Shown: positions 7,351 to 14,691 of the stretch, one piece after another
Position numbering within the stretch: the stretch's first letter is position 1
Layout of the letters: the number at the start of each line of letters is the position of its first letter
Origin: RPQJ01 sp044226195
Lineage (GTDB): Bacteria; Pseudomonadota; Gammaproteobacteria; Steroidobacterales; Steroidobacteraceae
Reading direction: 5' to 3'
NCBI GenBank assembly: GCA_044226195.1
Contig: JBGAHO010000050.1
Span: 1 to 29,514 of the forward strand
DNA: 29,514 nt
The notes under the pieces: generated by a model
Databases searched by the model: none
Told to the model about the DNA's origin: nothing
Seen by the model: the letters and a program-made list of their open reading frames with translations, nothing else
Translations under genes and position numbers: made by a program

Positions 7351-8013
7351 TTACTTGCTGCCCTTCGGCGGCACGGGCGTGGGGGTCGGTGCCGGTGCCG
7401 GCACGGGCTTGGGCTTGAGCGCGGGACCGACGTTGCGCGGATTGTTCACCGCGTTCGGATGCATGTAGAACTTGCGCGGCGCGCTGTCGATCTTGCGCTC
7501 GCCGTTGGGGTCGAGGATGGTCGCGGTGAGCACGTGCTCGCCCCGCTCCACGCCGTTGACCGTCGTCTGGTAGGCATTCTCGGACGCATCGGCCGGCTTG
7601 CCGTCGAGGTACAGCACCAGGCGGTCGCCCTGCGCCAGTTCCGGAGACGACTCGAGCTGCACCGGCACGCTGCCGTCGGCATTGAAGAACGACTGCTCGT
7701 CCTCCGGCGACAGGATCCTGAGCGTGTCGTAGTGGACGTACGGCGGCTGCGGCGCCTCGGACTCCGACTTCGAGCCTTCGGCAGTACCCTCCGGCTGGCT
7801 CGGCCCGGTGGGCGTCAGCGAATCGGACGGTGCAGACGGCGCGGACGGCGCCGTGCCGACGATCTCGATGCGTCTGGCACCGGGCGCCGGCACGTCGGAA
7901 TAGTGCGGAATGCCGTTGGCGTCCTTCCACACCCACATCTCGCGCTTGGTCGTCGCCGCCTGCGCCGCGACGGCGAGCAGGCAGCCCAGCAGGATCAGCG
8001 ACCGCGTGTTCAT
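7351..8013 (-). CDS. DUF4124-domain secreted protein
   Basis: A 220-residue exported protein. Residues 1-19 form a signal peptide ending AAQA. The DUF4124 core follows (about 20-55), with the hallmark WVWKDANGIPHYSD, and is linked through a Ser/Pro/Thr-rich stretch (about 55-92) to a second domain with an immunoglobulin-like look (about 93-190: RILSPEDEQSF, VPVQLESSPEL, LVLYLDGKP, EHVLTATILD). The C-terminus is a Pro/Lys/Ala tail. The function of DUF4124 is unknown. Proteins of this type are often found between glnA and ntrB in gammaproteobacteria, as here. The ATG at 8013 lacks a Shine-Dalgarno but lies 8 bp from a strong -10 box, suggesting a leaderless mRNA. Confidence 0.88.
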   Translation of the reverse strand: MNTRSLILLGCLLAVAAQAATTKREMWVWKDANGIPHYSDVPAPGARRIEIVGTAPSAPSAPSDSLTPTGPSQPEGTAEGSKSESEAPQPPYVHYDTLRILSPEDEQSFFNADGSVPVQLESSPELAQGDRLVLYLDGKPADASENAYQTTVNGVERGEHVLTATILDPNGERKIDSAPRKFYMHPNAVNNPRNVGPALKPKPVPAPAPTPTPVPPKGSK

Positions 8014-8021
8014 GGGTCGGG

Positions 8022-8050
8022 AGCATAGCCTCAGGCCTACCGGCTGACAA
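8022..8050 (-). promoter_or_regulatory. Sigma-70-type promoter of the DUF4124-ntrBC operon, leaderless arrangement
   Basis: Read on the minus strand, TTGTCA (8050-8045) and TATGCT (8027-8022) are separated by exactly 17 bp. The -10 box ends 8 bp before the ATG at 8013, so the transcript would begin at or one to two bases before the start codon. No Shine-Dalgarno is present. This promoter would let the operon be expressed independently of the sigma-54 promoter of glnA. Confidence 0.6.
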
Positions 8051-8096
8051 AACGACCGCGGACGAATGCGAGGTGCGTCATGGGACCGGGACCGGG

Positions 8097-8124
8097 CCGG
8101 GCGGCCGCTCGCGCGACCGCCCGG
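8097..8124 (-). terminator. GC-rich stem-loop downstream of glnA
   Basis: CCGGGCGG (8097-8104) and CCGCCCGG (8117-8124) form a perfect 8-bp stem with a 12-base loop, about 25 bp after the glnA stop. There is no T-run, so it may only attenuate read-through into the DUF4124-ntrBC genes rather than act as a complete intrinsic terminator. Confidence 0.4.
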
Positions 8125-8148
8125 TTCCCACAGTCCCCGGCGACTGCG

Positions 8149-9561
8149 TCAGACGCTGTAGTAGAGCTCGAGCTCCACCGGGTGCGTCGACATGCGCAGC
8201 TTGGTGACTTCCTGCATCTTCAGGCCGATGTAGGCGTCGATCACGTCGTCGGTGAACACGCCGCCTTCCTTGAGGAAGCCGCGGTCCTTGTCGAGCGCGT
8301 CGAGCGCCATGTCGAGCGAGTGGCACACGGTCGGGATGTGCTTCGCCTCCTCCGGCTCGAGGTCGTACAGGTCCTTGTCGGCCGGATCGCCCGGGTGGAT
8401 CTTGTTGCGGATGCCGTCGAGGCCGGCCATCAGCATCGCCGAGAAGCACAGGTACGGGTTCGCGGTCGAATCCGGGAAGCGGACTTCGATGCGGCGGCCC
8501 TTCGGGTTCATCACGTGCGGGATGCGGATCGACGCCGAGCGGTTGCGCGCGGAGTAGGCCAGCATCACGGGCGCTTCGAAGCCCGGCACCAGGCGCTTGT
8601 AGCTGTTGGTCGACGCGTTGCAGATCGCGTTCAGCGCCTTGGCGTGCTTGATGATGCCGCCGATGTAGTAGATGGCGAGCTCGGAGAGGCCGCCGTACTT
8701 GTCGCCGCCGAACAGGTTCTTGCCGTCCTTCGACAGCGACTGGTTGACGTGCATGCCGTTGCCGTTGTCGCCGACCAGCGGCTTCGGCATGAAGGTCGCC
8801 GTCTTGCCGTAGCTGGCCGCGACGTTGTGAATGGCGTACTTGAGGATCTGCACCTCGTCGGCCTTCTTCACCAGCGTGTTGGCGGAGACGTTGATCTCGG
8901 CCTGGCCGCCGGTGGCCACTTCGGCGTGGTGCACTTCGACCTTCAGGCCGAGCTCGCTCATCGCCTGGCACATGGCCGTGCGCAGGTCCTGGTAGGCGTC
9001 GACCGGCGGCACGGGGAAGTAGCCGCCCTTGATGCCCGGCCGGTGGCCGAGGTTGCCGCCGTCGATCGAGGCGCCGGAATTCCACGCGCCCTGCGCCGAG
9101 TCGACTTCGTAGTAGCAGCCGTTCATCGAGCTGCCGTGACGCACGTTGTCGAAGATGAAGAATTCGTTTTCCGGGCCCCACATCGAGGCATCGGCGATGC
9201 CGGTCGACTTCAGGTAGGCCTCGGCGCGCTTCGCGAGCGAGCGCGGGTCGCGCTCGTAGCCCTGCATCGTCGACGGCTCGACGATGTCGCAGCGCAGGTT
9301 GAGGGTGGTTTCCTCGAAGAACGGATCGACCACGGCCGTGCTCGCGTCCGGCATCAGGATCATGTCGGACTCCTGGATGCCCTTCCAGCCGGCGATCGAG
9401 GAGCCGTCGAAGCCCTTGCCGTCCTCGAAGAAGGACTCATCGACCATGCGGGTCGGCACGGTGACGTGCTGTTCCTTGCCCTTGGTGTCGGTGAAGCGGA
9501 GGTCGACGAACTTGACCTCCTTTTCCTTGATCAGCTTCAGAACGTCGGCAGCGGTGCTCAT
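8149..9561 (-). CDS. glnA: Glutamine synthetase type I
   Basis: GlnA makes glutamine from glutamate, ammonia and ATP and is the main entry of ammonia into metabolism when nitrogen is scarce. The 470 residues have the normal length of the dodecameric type I-beta enzyme. Visible signatures include DGSSIAGW in the N-terminal domain, the ATP/metal loops GPENEFF and YFPVPPVD, EVHHAEVATGGQAEI, and NRSASIRIP. The adenylylation site is present as Tyr399 in KDLYDLEPEE, so activity is probably adjusted by GlnE as well. The ATG at 9561 is preceded by AGGAG. It is transcribed towards the DUF4124-ntrB-ntrC genes and has a sigma-54 promoter with NtrC sites upstream. Confidence 0.98.
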   Translation of the reverse strand: MSTAADVLKLIKEKEVKFVDLRFTDTKGKEQHVTVPTRMVDESFFEDGKGFDGSSIAGWKGIQESDMILMPDASTAVVDPFFEETTLNLRCDIVEPSTMQGYERDPRSLAKRAEAYLKSTGIADASMWGPENEFFIFDNVRHGSSMNGCYYEVDSAQGAWNSGASIDGGNLGHRPGIKGGYFPVPPVDAYQDLRTAMCQAMSELGLKVEVHHAEVATGGQAEINVSANTLVKKADEVQILKYAIHNVAASYGKTATFMPKPLVGDNGNGMHVNQSLSKDGKNLFGGDKYGGLSELAIYYIGGIIKHAKALNAICNASTNSYKRLVPGFEAPVMLAYSARNRSASIRIPHVMNPKGRRIEVRFPDSTANPYLCFSAMLMAGLDGIRNKIHPGDPADKDLYDLEPEEAKHIPTVCHSLDMALDALDKDRGFLKEGGVFTDDVIDAYIGLKMQEVTKLRMSTHPVELELYYSV

Positions 9562-9649
9562 GGAGTCTCCTAGCGTATGCAGCGAAATCGGGTGCCTCGG
9601 GTCGCTCGCCGCGACGGCCCGGTAGGCTGTCTGTGGGGAACCAATAGGA

Positions 9650-9665
9650 TGCAGCTAGTATGCCA
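9650..9665 (-). promoter_or_regulatory. Sigma-54 promoter of glnA
   Basis: The minus strand reads TGGCATACTAGCTGCA, compared with the sigma-54 consensus TGGCACGNNNNTTGCA. The invariant GG and GC are separated by exactly 10 bases as required. Transcription would start near 9639, giving a leader of roughly 78 bases before the ATG at 9561. Confidence 0.8.
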
Positions 9666-9730
9666 GCGCACCTAAGTGGCGCGCCAGCGGGACATTTCTC
9701 TGGAATGCGTCCCGAGTTCACTCGGATTGC

Positions 9731-9745
9731 GCACCAATATGAGGC
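9731..9745 (-). promoter_or_regulatory. NtrC-binding-like site, proximal
   Basis: GCACCAATATGAGGC matches the NtrC consensus GCACCAAAATGGTGC at 12 of 15 positions, with a strong left half and a weaker right half. Its centre lies about 99 bp upstream of the predicted glnA start of transcription. Confidence 0.6.
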
Positions 9746-9760
9746 GTCTAGCTTGATTTA

Positions 9761-9777
9761 TGCACAATTGCGGTGCG
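9761..9777 (-). promoter_or_regulatory. NtrC-binding-like site, distal
   Basis: TGCACAATTGCGGTGCG has the two NtrC half-sites TGCAC and GTGC(G) at the correct 7-bp separation. Its centre is about 130 bp upstream of the predicted glnA transcription start and 31 bp (about three helical turns) from the proximal site. Confidence 0.65.
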
Positions 9778-9807
9778 TAGTGGCTCGCTGTTCTTGACAT
9801 AGTCTCG

Positions 9808-9816
9808 TGCTAGAGT
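9808..9816 (+). promoter_or_regulatory. Possible extended -10 promoter for the DUF3300 gene
   Basis: TGCTAGAGT gives an extended -10 (TGN followed by TAGAGT). A TTGACA is present at 9794-9799 but only 11 bp away, too close to act with it. The predicted leader to the ATG at 9928 would be about 105 bases. The call is tentative. Confidence 0.35.
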
Positions 9817-9927
9817 CGCGGCCAAGGGGTGCCTGGGTTCGCCGATCACTGCCGAGTTCCTCGGCGGAAGGACGGCGGACGCGACAAAACCAACCAACCC
9901 GCCACGCATGCGGGGGAGGCGCTTCCA

Positions 9928-11682
9928 ATGAAGGTTTCCGTACAGGACCGTCTCACGGCCGGACCGGTGCTTGCGCTGGTGCTCGGACTGACGGTGTTCC
10001 TCGCCGGCTGCGGCAAGAAGGACGACGCGGCGCCGGCTGCAGTCCCCGCGGCACCCGCCCCGGCCGAGACCGCACCCGCGACCACCGCCGCGGTGGTCGA
10101 ACCGACGGCAGGCACCGGCGTCGTCACCCGGACGTGGACGCCCGAGGCGCTCGAGGAATTGCTCGCGCCGGTCGCGCTCTATCCCGATCCCGTCCTGTCG
10201 CAGGTGCTGATCGCATCGACCAATCCGCAGGAAGTGCTCGATGCCGGCAACTGGCTGCTGCAGAACCAGTCGCTCAAGGGCAACGCGCTCGACGAAGCCG
10301 CGGTGAAGGTCGGCTTCACGCCGCCGATCCGCGCGCTGATCCAGTTCCCCGAAACCATCGACATGCTCTGCATGGAACTCGACTGGACCACGGAACTCGG
10401 CGAGGCGTTCGTCGCCGACCAGGCAGGCGTGCTCGACGCCGTGCAGCGGCTGCGCAAGCAGGCCATGGACGTGGGCAACCTGCAGTCGTCCGACAGGATG
10501 AAGGTCGAGACGCAGGAGCAGGCCGGCAAGGAAGTGGTGGTGCTGAGTCCGCCGAAGCCGGAGGTGATCTACGTGCCGCAGTACGACCCGCAGGCGGTCT
10601 ACGCACCGCCGCCGGCGACTGCGCCCGCGCCCGCCGCGACGACGACCACCTCCACCGAGAAGTCGGGCCACAGCACGGCGTCGCTGGTGACGACCGGCCT
10701 GCTCGCATTCGGCGCGGGCATGCTGATCAACGAGATCTTCGACGACGACGACGATCACCATCACCACAACAACGATTACTGGTATCCGAACTACGGTTAC
10801 GGCGGCATGCCGTACTACCCGCCGTATCCCTACCGGCCGGTGTACGGCGGCGGCTATTACCCGTCGAACGGCTACCACCGTCCGCCGAACTACCAGCACG
10901 GCTTCAACAACAACAACGTCGTCGTCATCAACAACGGCAACGACAATTACTGGAACGATCGCCGGGCCCGCCAGACCGGCTACCAGAAGCCGGGCGCGTA
11001 CAAGGCGAAAAGCCCGATCACGGCGAACAATCCGCGCCGCACCGATCTGCAGGAATTGAACAAGCGCGCGCCGCGGCCGATGCCGCAGGACGTGCGGCGC
11101 CCGTCGCCGACCACGACCCGGGACAACTGGCGGAGCCAGGACAGCTACGCCGGCGCAAAGGGCCGCGATGCAGCGCGTCCCGCCACCGTCGGCAGCGCAG
11201 CCGGTGGCAAGAGCGGCCGCGACGTGCCGAAGAAGGTGCAGGGCAGCTACGCAGGTGCCTCGGCGGACCGCACGCGCGACTACCAGCGGCCTGCGGCGCC
11301 GACGCCGGCGTCGCGTGACGCGCCGCGGTCGCAACCCGGCGCGAAGCCCGCTGCGGGCGCGAAGGACCTCCCGGGCAGGCAGCCGCAAGGCGACCGGGGC
11401 TACGGCACCCAGGGCCAGCGGCCCCAACCGCAGGGAGACCGCCCGTCGCCGCAGAGGAAGGACCAGTCGCCGGTGCAGCGGCAGCCGATGAATGGCGGTG
11501 GCGGTGGCGGCGGCAACAAGGGCGCCCACAAGGGCGGCGACCGGCCGTCGGCCATGGACGGCGCCAACCGCGGCGGCAACGCCGATCGCCAGGCGAGCCA
11601 GCGTGGCAAGCAGAGCCTGCCGCAAGGCGCCAAGAGCAAGGGCGGCGGTGGGGGCAACGGCAACAAGAAGAAGGCACGGTGA
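9928..11682 (+). CDS. DUF3300-domain lipoprotein with low-complexity C-terminal tail
   Basis: A 584-residue predicted lipoprotein of unknown function. The signal peptide ends in the lipobox LAGC with Cys28 as the lipid-anchor residue. An Ala/Pro/Thr linker leads to the DUF3300 domain (about 65-235), recognisable from LLAPVALYPDPVLSQVL, GNWLLQNQ and VIYVPQYDPQAVY. A short hydrophobic segment (about 250-270) is followed by the striking run DDDDDHHHHNND at 272-283 and then a Tyr/Pro/Gly/Asn-rich stretch. The last 230 residues are disordered, rich in Gln, Arg, Pro, Gly and Lys, and end in basic residues. The ATG at 9928 has GGGGGAGG 8 bp upstream. The DUF2950 gene follows 11 bp after the stop, so the two are almost certainly one operon. 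Confidence 0.9.
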   Translation: MKVSVQDRLTAGPVLALVLGLTVFLAGCGKKDDAAPAAVPAAPAPAETAPATTAAVVEPTAGTGVVTRTWTPEALEELLAPVALYPDPVLSQVLIASTNPQEVLDAGNWLLQNQSLKGNALDEAAVKVGFTPPIRALIQFPETIDMLCMELDWTTELGEAFVADQAGVLDAVQRLRKQAMDVGNLQSSDRMKVETQEQAGKEVVVLSPPKPEVIYVPQYDPQAVYAPPPATAPAPAATTTTSTEKSGHSTASLVTTGLLAFGAGMLINEIFDDDDDHHHHNNDYWYPNYGYGGMPYYPPYPYRPVYGGGYYPSNGYHRPPNYQHGFNNNNVVVINNGNDNYWNDRRARQTGYQKPGAYKAKSPITANNPRRTDLQELNKRAPRPMPQDVRRPSPTTTRDNWRSQDSYAGAKGRDAARPATVGSAAGGKSGRDVPKKVQGSYAGASADRTRDYQRPAAPTPASRDAPRSQPGAKPAAGAKDLPGRQPQGDRGYGTQGQRPQPQGDRPSPQRKDQSPVQRQPMNGGGGGGGNKGAHKGGDRPSAMDGANRGGNADRQASQRGKQSLPQGAKSKGGGGGNGNKKKAR

Positions 11683-11693
11683 GGTCACACACC

Positions 11694-12692
11694 ATGAACG
11701 ACGTCAAGAAGGTTCACGGACCGATGCGCCTCGTGCTCGTGCTGCTCGCGACGGGCCTGTTGGGGCTCGCCGGTTGCGCAAAGAAGGAAGTGCCGGCGAC
11801 AGCGGCCGGCTTCAACACGCCGGAGGAAGCGGCGGCGGCCTTCGTCGCGGCCGTGCAGAAGGGCGATCCGGCCGCGATCGCGCAGCTGCTCGGGTCGGGC
11901 ACGGACGACCTGATTTCGTCCGGTGATCCGGTAGCCGACCAGGCCGATCGCGACTGGTTCGTCGCGGCCTACGGCGCGAAGCACTCGCTCGAGGCGGACG
12001 GCGACGACAAGCGCGTGCTGAGCGTCGGCGATGACGCCTGGCCGATGCCGATCCCGATCGTGAAGAAAGACGGCAAGTGGGTCCTCGACGGCGCGGCCGG
12101 TGCCGACGAGATCGTGTACCGGCGCGTCGGCCGCAATGAGCTCGGCGCCATCGAGGTGTGCCGCGGCTTCGTGAGCGCACAGCTCGAGTACGCCTCGGCG
12201 GGGCGCGACGGCGATCCGGCGGGCATCTATGCGCTCAAGCTGATGAGCGACGAGGGACTGCACAACGGCCTCTACTGGCCCGTCGCCGAGGGCGAGCCGG
12301 AGAGCCCGGCCGGTCCGTTCGTGGCGTCGGCCGCGGCGGAGGGCTACCGCAAGGCCGAGGGCGAGGCCCGCACGCCGTACCACGGGTACTACTTCCGCAT
12401 GCTGTACAAGCAGGGGCCGAACGCCAACGGCGGCGCGAAGGAGTACTTCAAGGACGGGTTGCTGACGGAAGGCTTCGCCCTCGTCGCCTGGCCGGCCGAC
12501 TACGGCGCCAGCGGCGTGATGACCTTCATCGTCAACCAGGACGGCGTGGTCTTCCAGCAGGATCTCGGCGAGGACACCGCGTCGGCCGTGGAGGCCATGC
12601 AGGCCTTCGATCCGGATCGCGCCTGGACGGCGATCGCGCCGCCGGCCGACGAGCCGGCGGCACCGGAGGCTGCAGCCGCTCCGGCGACCTGA
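11694..12692 (+). CDS. DUF2950-domain lipoprotein
   Basis: A 332-residue predicted lipoprotein with a signal peptide ending in LAGC (Cys28). The mature part begins near FNTPEEAAAAFVAAVQKGD, the usual start of DUF2950, and contains the family-like segments DPVADQADRDWFVAAY, GDDAWPMPIPIVKKDGKW, IGRNELGAIEVCR-like RRVGRNELGAIEVC, and YHGYYFRMLYKQGPNANGGAKEY. Its function is unknown; it acts in the periplasm or at the outer membrane judging from the lipid anchor. A GTG at 11679 overlapping the previous stop is possible, but the ATG at 11694 has GAGG at good spacing and places the signal peptide normally. DUF2950 proteins commonly neighbour DUF3300 proteins, as here. Confidence 0.9.
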   Translation: MNDVKKVHGPMRLVLVLLATGLLGLAGCAKKEVPATAAGFNTPEEAAAAFVAAVQKGDPAAIAQLLGSGTDDLISSGDPVADQADRDWFVAAYGAKHSLEADGDDKRVLSVGDDAWPMPIPIVKKDGKWVLDGAAGADEIVYRRVGRNELGAIEVCRGFVSAQLEYASAGRDGDPAGIYALKLMSDEGLHNGLYWPVAEGEPESPAGPFVASAAAEGYRKAEGEARTPYHGYYFRMLYKQGPNANGGAKEYFKDGLLTEGFALVAWPADYGASGVMTFIVNQDGVVFQQDLGEDTASAVEAMQAFDPDRAWTAIAPPADEPAAPEAAAAPAT

Positions 12693-12713
12693 TCGCCAGC
12701 CTTCGCACGCCCC

Positions 12714-12747
12714 CCGGCGCGGGTTGCCTTCGGGCGGCCCGCGCCGG
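12714..12747 (+). terminator. Stem-loop terminator after the DUF3300-DUF2950 operon
   Basis: CCGGCGCGGG (12714-12723) pairs perfectly with CCCGCGCCGG (12738-12747) across a 14-base loop, 21 bp past the stop. The following TTGCGTCTTG is only moderately T-rich, so termination strength is uncertain. Confidence 0.55.
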
Positions 12748-12828
12748 TTGCGTCTTGCGCGGCTGAAATCCGGGTCCCGCCTGCAGTACCCTGACGGCAC
12801 CGGCTGTCCAGCAATCCCAGCTTTCGCT

Positions 12829-12834
12829 TATATT
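12829..12834 (+). promoter_or_regulatory. -10-like box of the xsc-like gene
   Basis: TATATT stands out in a GC-rich region 25 bp before the chosen GTG at 12860. The implied start of transcription is near 12841, leaving room for the GAGGAG ribosome binding site at 12848-12853. No good -35 box is visible. Confidence 0.45.
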
Positions 12835-12859
12835 ACGCGTGACACCCGAGGAGATCGCC

Positions 12860-14620
12860 GTGACCGCACCCGTGCCCGTCCGCATGACCCCGTCCGAAGC
12901 CCTGGTCGAAACGATGGCCGCGAACGGCGTCACCGAGGTCTTCGGCATCGTCGGCAGTGCCTACATGGACGCGCTCGACATCTTCCCGGCCGCCGGCATC
13001 CGCTTCATCGCCGTGGCGCACGAGCAGGGCGCGGCGCACATGGCCGACGGCTACGCGCGCGCCTCGGGCCGCCACGGCGTGTGCATCGCGCAGAACGGCC
13101 CCGGCATCACGAACTTCGTCACGGCCATCGCGGCCGCCTACTGGGCGCACTCGCCGGTCGTGTTCATCACGCCCGAGACGGGCTCGACCACGATGGGCCT
13201 CGGCGGCTTCCAGGAGACCGAGCAGCTGCCGATCTTTTCGAAGATCACCAAGTACCAGGGCCACGTGAACAACCCGAAGCGCATGGCGGAGATCGCCGGT
13301 CGCTGCTTCGACCGCGCGATGCTGGAGATGGGCCCGGCGCAGCTCAACATCCCGCGCGACTACTTCTACGGCGACATCCAGGCCGCGATCGGCGCGCCGA
13401 TGCGCATCGGGCGCGGCGCGGGCGATGCCGCGGCGCTCGACGAAGCGGCGGCGCTGCTGGCGTCGGCGAGGTTCCCGGTGATCCTCGCCGGCGGCGGCGT
13501 GATCATGTCGGGCGGCACGGCCGAGGCCGTGCAGCTTGCCGAGCTGCTGCACGCGCCGGTCGCCAACAGCTACCTGCACAACGACTCGTTCCCGGCCTCG
13601 CATCCGCTGTGGTGCGGCCCGCTCGGCTACCAGGGCTCCAAGGCCGCGATGAAGCTGATCTCGCAGGCCGACGTGGTGCTCGCGCTCGGCACGCGGCTCG
13701 GGCCGTTCGGCACGCTGCCGCAGCACGGGCTCGAGTACTGGCCGACGAACGCGAAGATCATCCAGGTGGACGCGGACGCGAAGGTGCTCGGTCTCGTGAA
13801 GCCGATCAGCGTCGGCATCCACGGCGATGCGAAGGCGGCGGCCGCGGCGCTGATCGAGCGCCTGCGCGGCCGTGAGCTCGCCTGCCTCGCCAACCGCGCC
13901 GAGCGCAAGGCGCGCATCGAGGCCGAAAAGGCCGCGTGGGAGCAGGAGCTGACCGCGTGGACGCATGAGCACGATCCGTTTTCGCTGGAAGTCGCGAAGG
14001 ACTCGAAGCACATGCACCCGCGGCAGATGCTGCGCGAGCTCGAGAAGGCCATGCCGAAGCACGCCATGGTCTCGACCGACATCGGCAACATCTGCTCGGT
14101 GTCGAACTCCTACCTGCGTTTCGACGAGCCACGCTCGATGTTCGCTGCCATGAGCTTCGGCAACTGCGGCTACGCCTTCCCGGTCGCCTGCGGCGCGAAG
14201 ATCGCGGCGCCGGATCGTCCGGCCATCGCCTACGTCGGCGACGGCGCCTGGGGCATCAGCCTCAACGAGTTGCTCACCTGCGCGCGGGAGAAGATCGGCG
14301 TGACCGTGGTGGTGTTCAACAACGCGCAATGGGGCGCCGAGAAGAAGAACCACGTGGACTTCTACTCGCGGCGCTTCCAGGCGGTGAACCTCGACAGCCC
14401 GAGCTGGGCGAAGGTCGCACAGGCTTTCGGTTGCGACGGGCTTACGGTCGACAAGCTGTCGGACGTCGGTCCCGCGCTGCAGGCCGCGGTGAAGGCCCAG
14501 GCCGACGGCAAGTGCACCGTGCTCGAGATGATGGTAACGCAGGAACTGGGCGATCCGTTCCGGCGCGACGCGCTGTCGAAGCCCGTGCGCCATCTCGAGA
14601 AGTATCGCGCGTACACCTGA
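12860..14620 (+). CDS. xsc: ThDP-dependent enzyme, probable sulfoacetaldehyde acetyltransferase (Xsc)
   Basis: A 586-residue member of the acetolactate synthase-like ThDP superfamily. Xsc converts sulfoacetaldehyde plus phosphate to acetyl phosphate and sulfite, the central step of C2-sulfonate (taurine, isethionate) breakdown. Features that fit Xsc rather than acetolactate synthase are the N-terminal FGIVGSAYMDALDIFPAAGI, AHEQGAAHMADGYARA with the ThDP-activating glutamate, NGPGITNFVTAI, the GPLGYQGSKAAMKLIS segment, NNAQWGAEKKN and the C-terminal QELGDPFRRDAL. The ThDP/Mg motif is GDGAWGISLNELL...NN. Start GTG at 12860 has GAGGAG 6 bp upstream; an ATG at 12884 matches the family N-terminus but has no ribosome site. 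A related acyl-transferring ThDP enzyme remains possible. Confidence 0.85.
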   Translation: MTAPVPVRMTPSEALVETMAANGVTEVFGIVGSAYMDALDIFPAAGIRFIAVAHEQGAAHMADGYARASGRHGVCIAQNGPGITNFVTAIAAAYWAHSPVVFITPETGSTTMGLGGFQETEQLPIFSKITKYQGHVNNPKRMAEIAGRCFDRAMLEMGPAQLNIPRDYFYGDIQAAIGAPMRIGRGAGDAAALDEAAALLASARFPVILAGGGVIMSGGTAEAVQLAELLHAPVANSYLHNDSFPASHPLWCGPLGYQGSKAAMKLISQADVVLALGTRLGPFGTLPQHGLEYWPTNAKIIQVDADAKVLGLVKPISVGIHGDAKAAAAALIERLRGRELACLANRAERKARIEAEKAAWEQELTAWTHEHDPFSLEVAKDSKHMHPRQMLRELEKAMPKHAMVSTDIGNICSVSNSYLRFDEPRSMFAAMSFGNCGYAFPVACGAKIAAPDRPAIAYVGDGAWGISLNELLTCAREKIGVTVVVFNNAQWGAEKKNHVDFYSRRFQAVNLDSPSWAKVAQAFGCDGLTVDKLSDVGPALQAAVKAQADGKCTVLEMMVTQELGDPFRRDALSKPVRHLEKYRAYT

Positions 14621-14625
14621 GCGGG

Positions 14626-14645
14626 GCGGTCGACGGATCGACCGC
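14626..14645 (+). terminator. Perfect stem-loop just after the xsc-like gene
   Basis: GCGGTCGA (14626-14633) and TCGACCGC (14638-14645) form an 8-bp perfect stem with loop CGGA, five bases after the stop codon. It lacks a T-run. It may reduce read-through or stabilise the 3' end; an operator role is an alternative. Confidence 0.4.
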
Positions 14646-14691
14646 GGATTTCGGGTATCTTGGGCGGGTCCAGCCGCAGGGAGCGGGGCCT

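Noticed and set aside
8080..9573. Long open frame on the plus strand opposite glnA
   Set aside because: It mirrors glnA in a high-GC gene where the opposite strand often lacks stops. It is Val/Arg/His-rich, has no domain, and glnA is certain.
9794..9816. TTGACA plus TAGAGT as a standard sigma-70 promoter for the DUF3300 gene
   Set aside because: The spacer is only 11 bp, far from the 16-18 bp needed. Only the extended -10 reading is kept, with low confidence.
10741..10776. GAC/CAC/AAC triplet run as a short tandem repeat or array
   Set aside because: It is an in-frame coding run for Asp, His and Asn inside the DUF3300 protein, not a separate repeat element.
9748..11688. 646-codon open frame on the minus strand opposite the DUF3300 gene
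   Set aside because: Its hydrophobic Val/Ile and Arg-rich runs come from reading the Asp/His/Asn-coding repeats backwards; the plus-strand gene has a lipobox, domain and ribosome site.
12839..12859. GTG at 12839 as a leaderless start of the xsc-like gene
   Set aside because: The -10-like box would put the transcript start at or after this codon, and a strong GAGGAG site points to the GTG at 12860.
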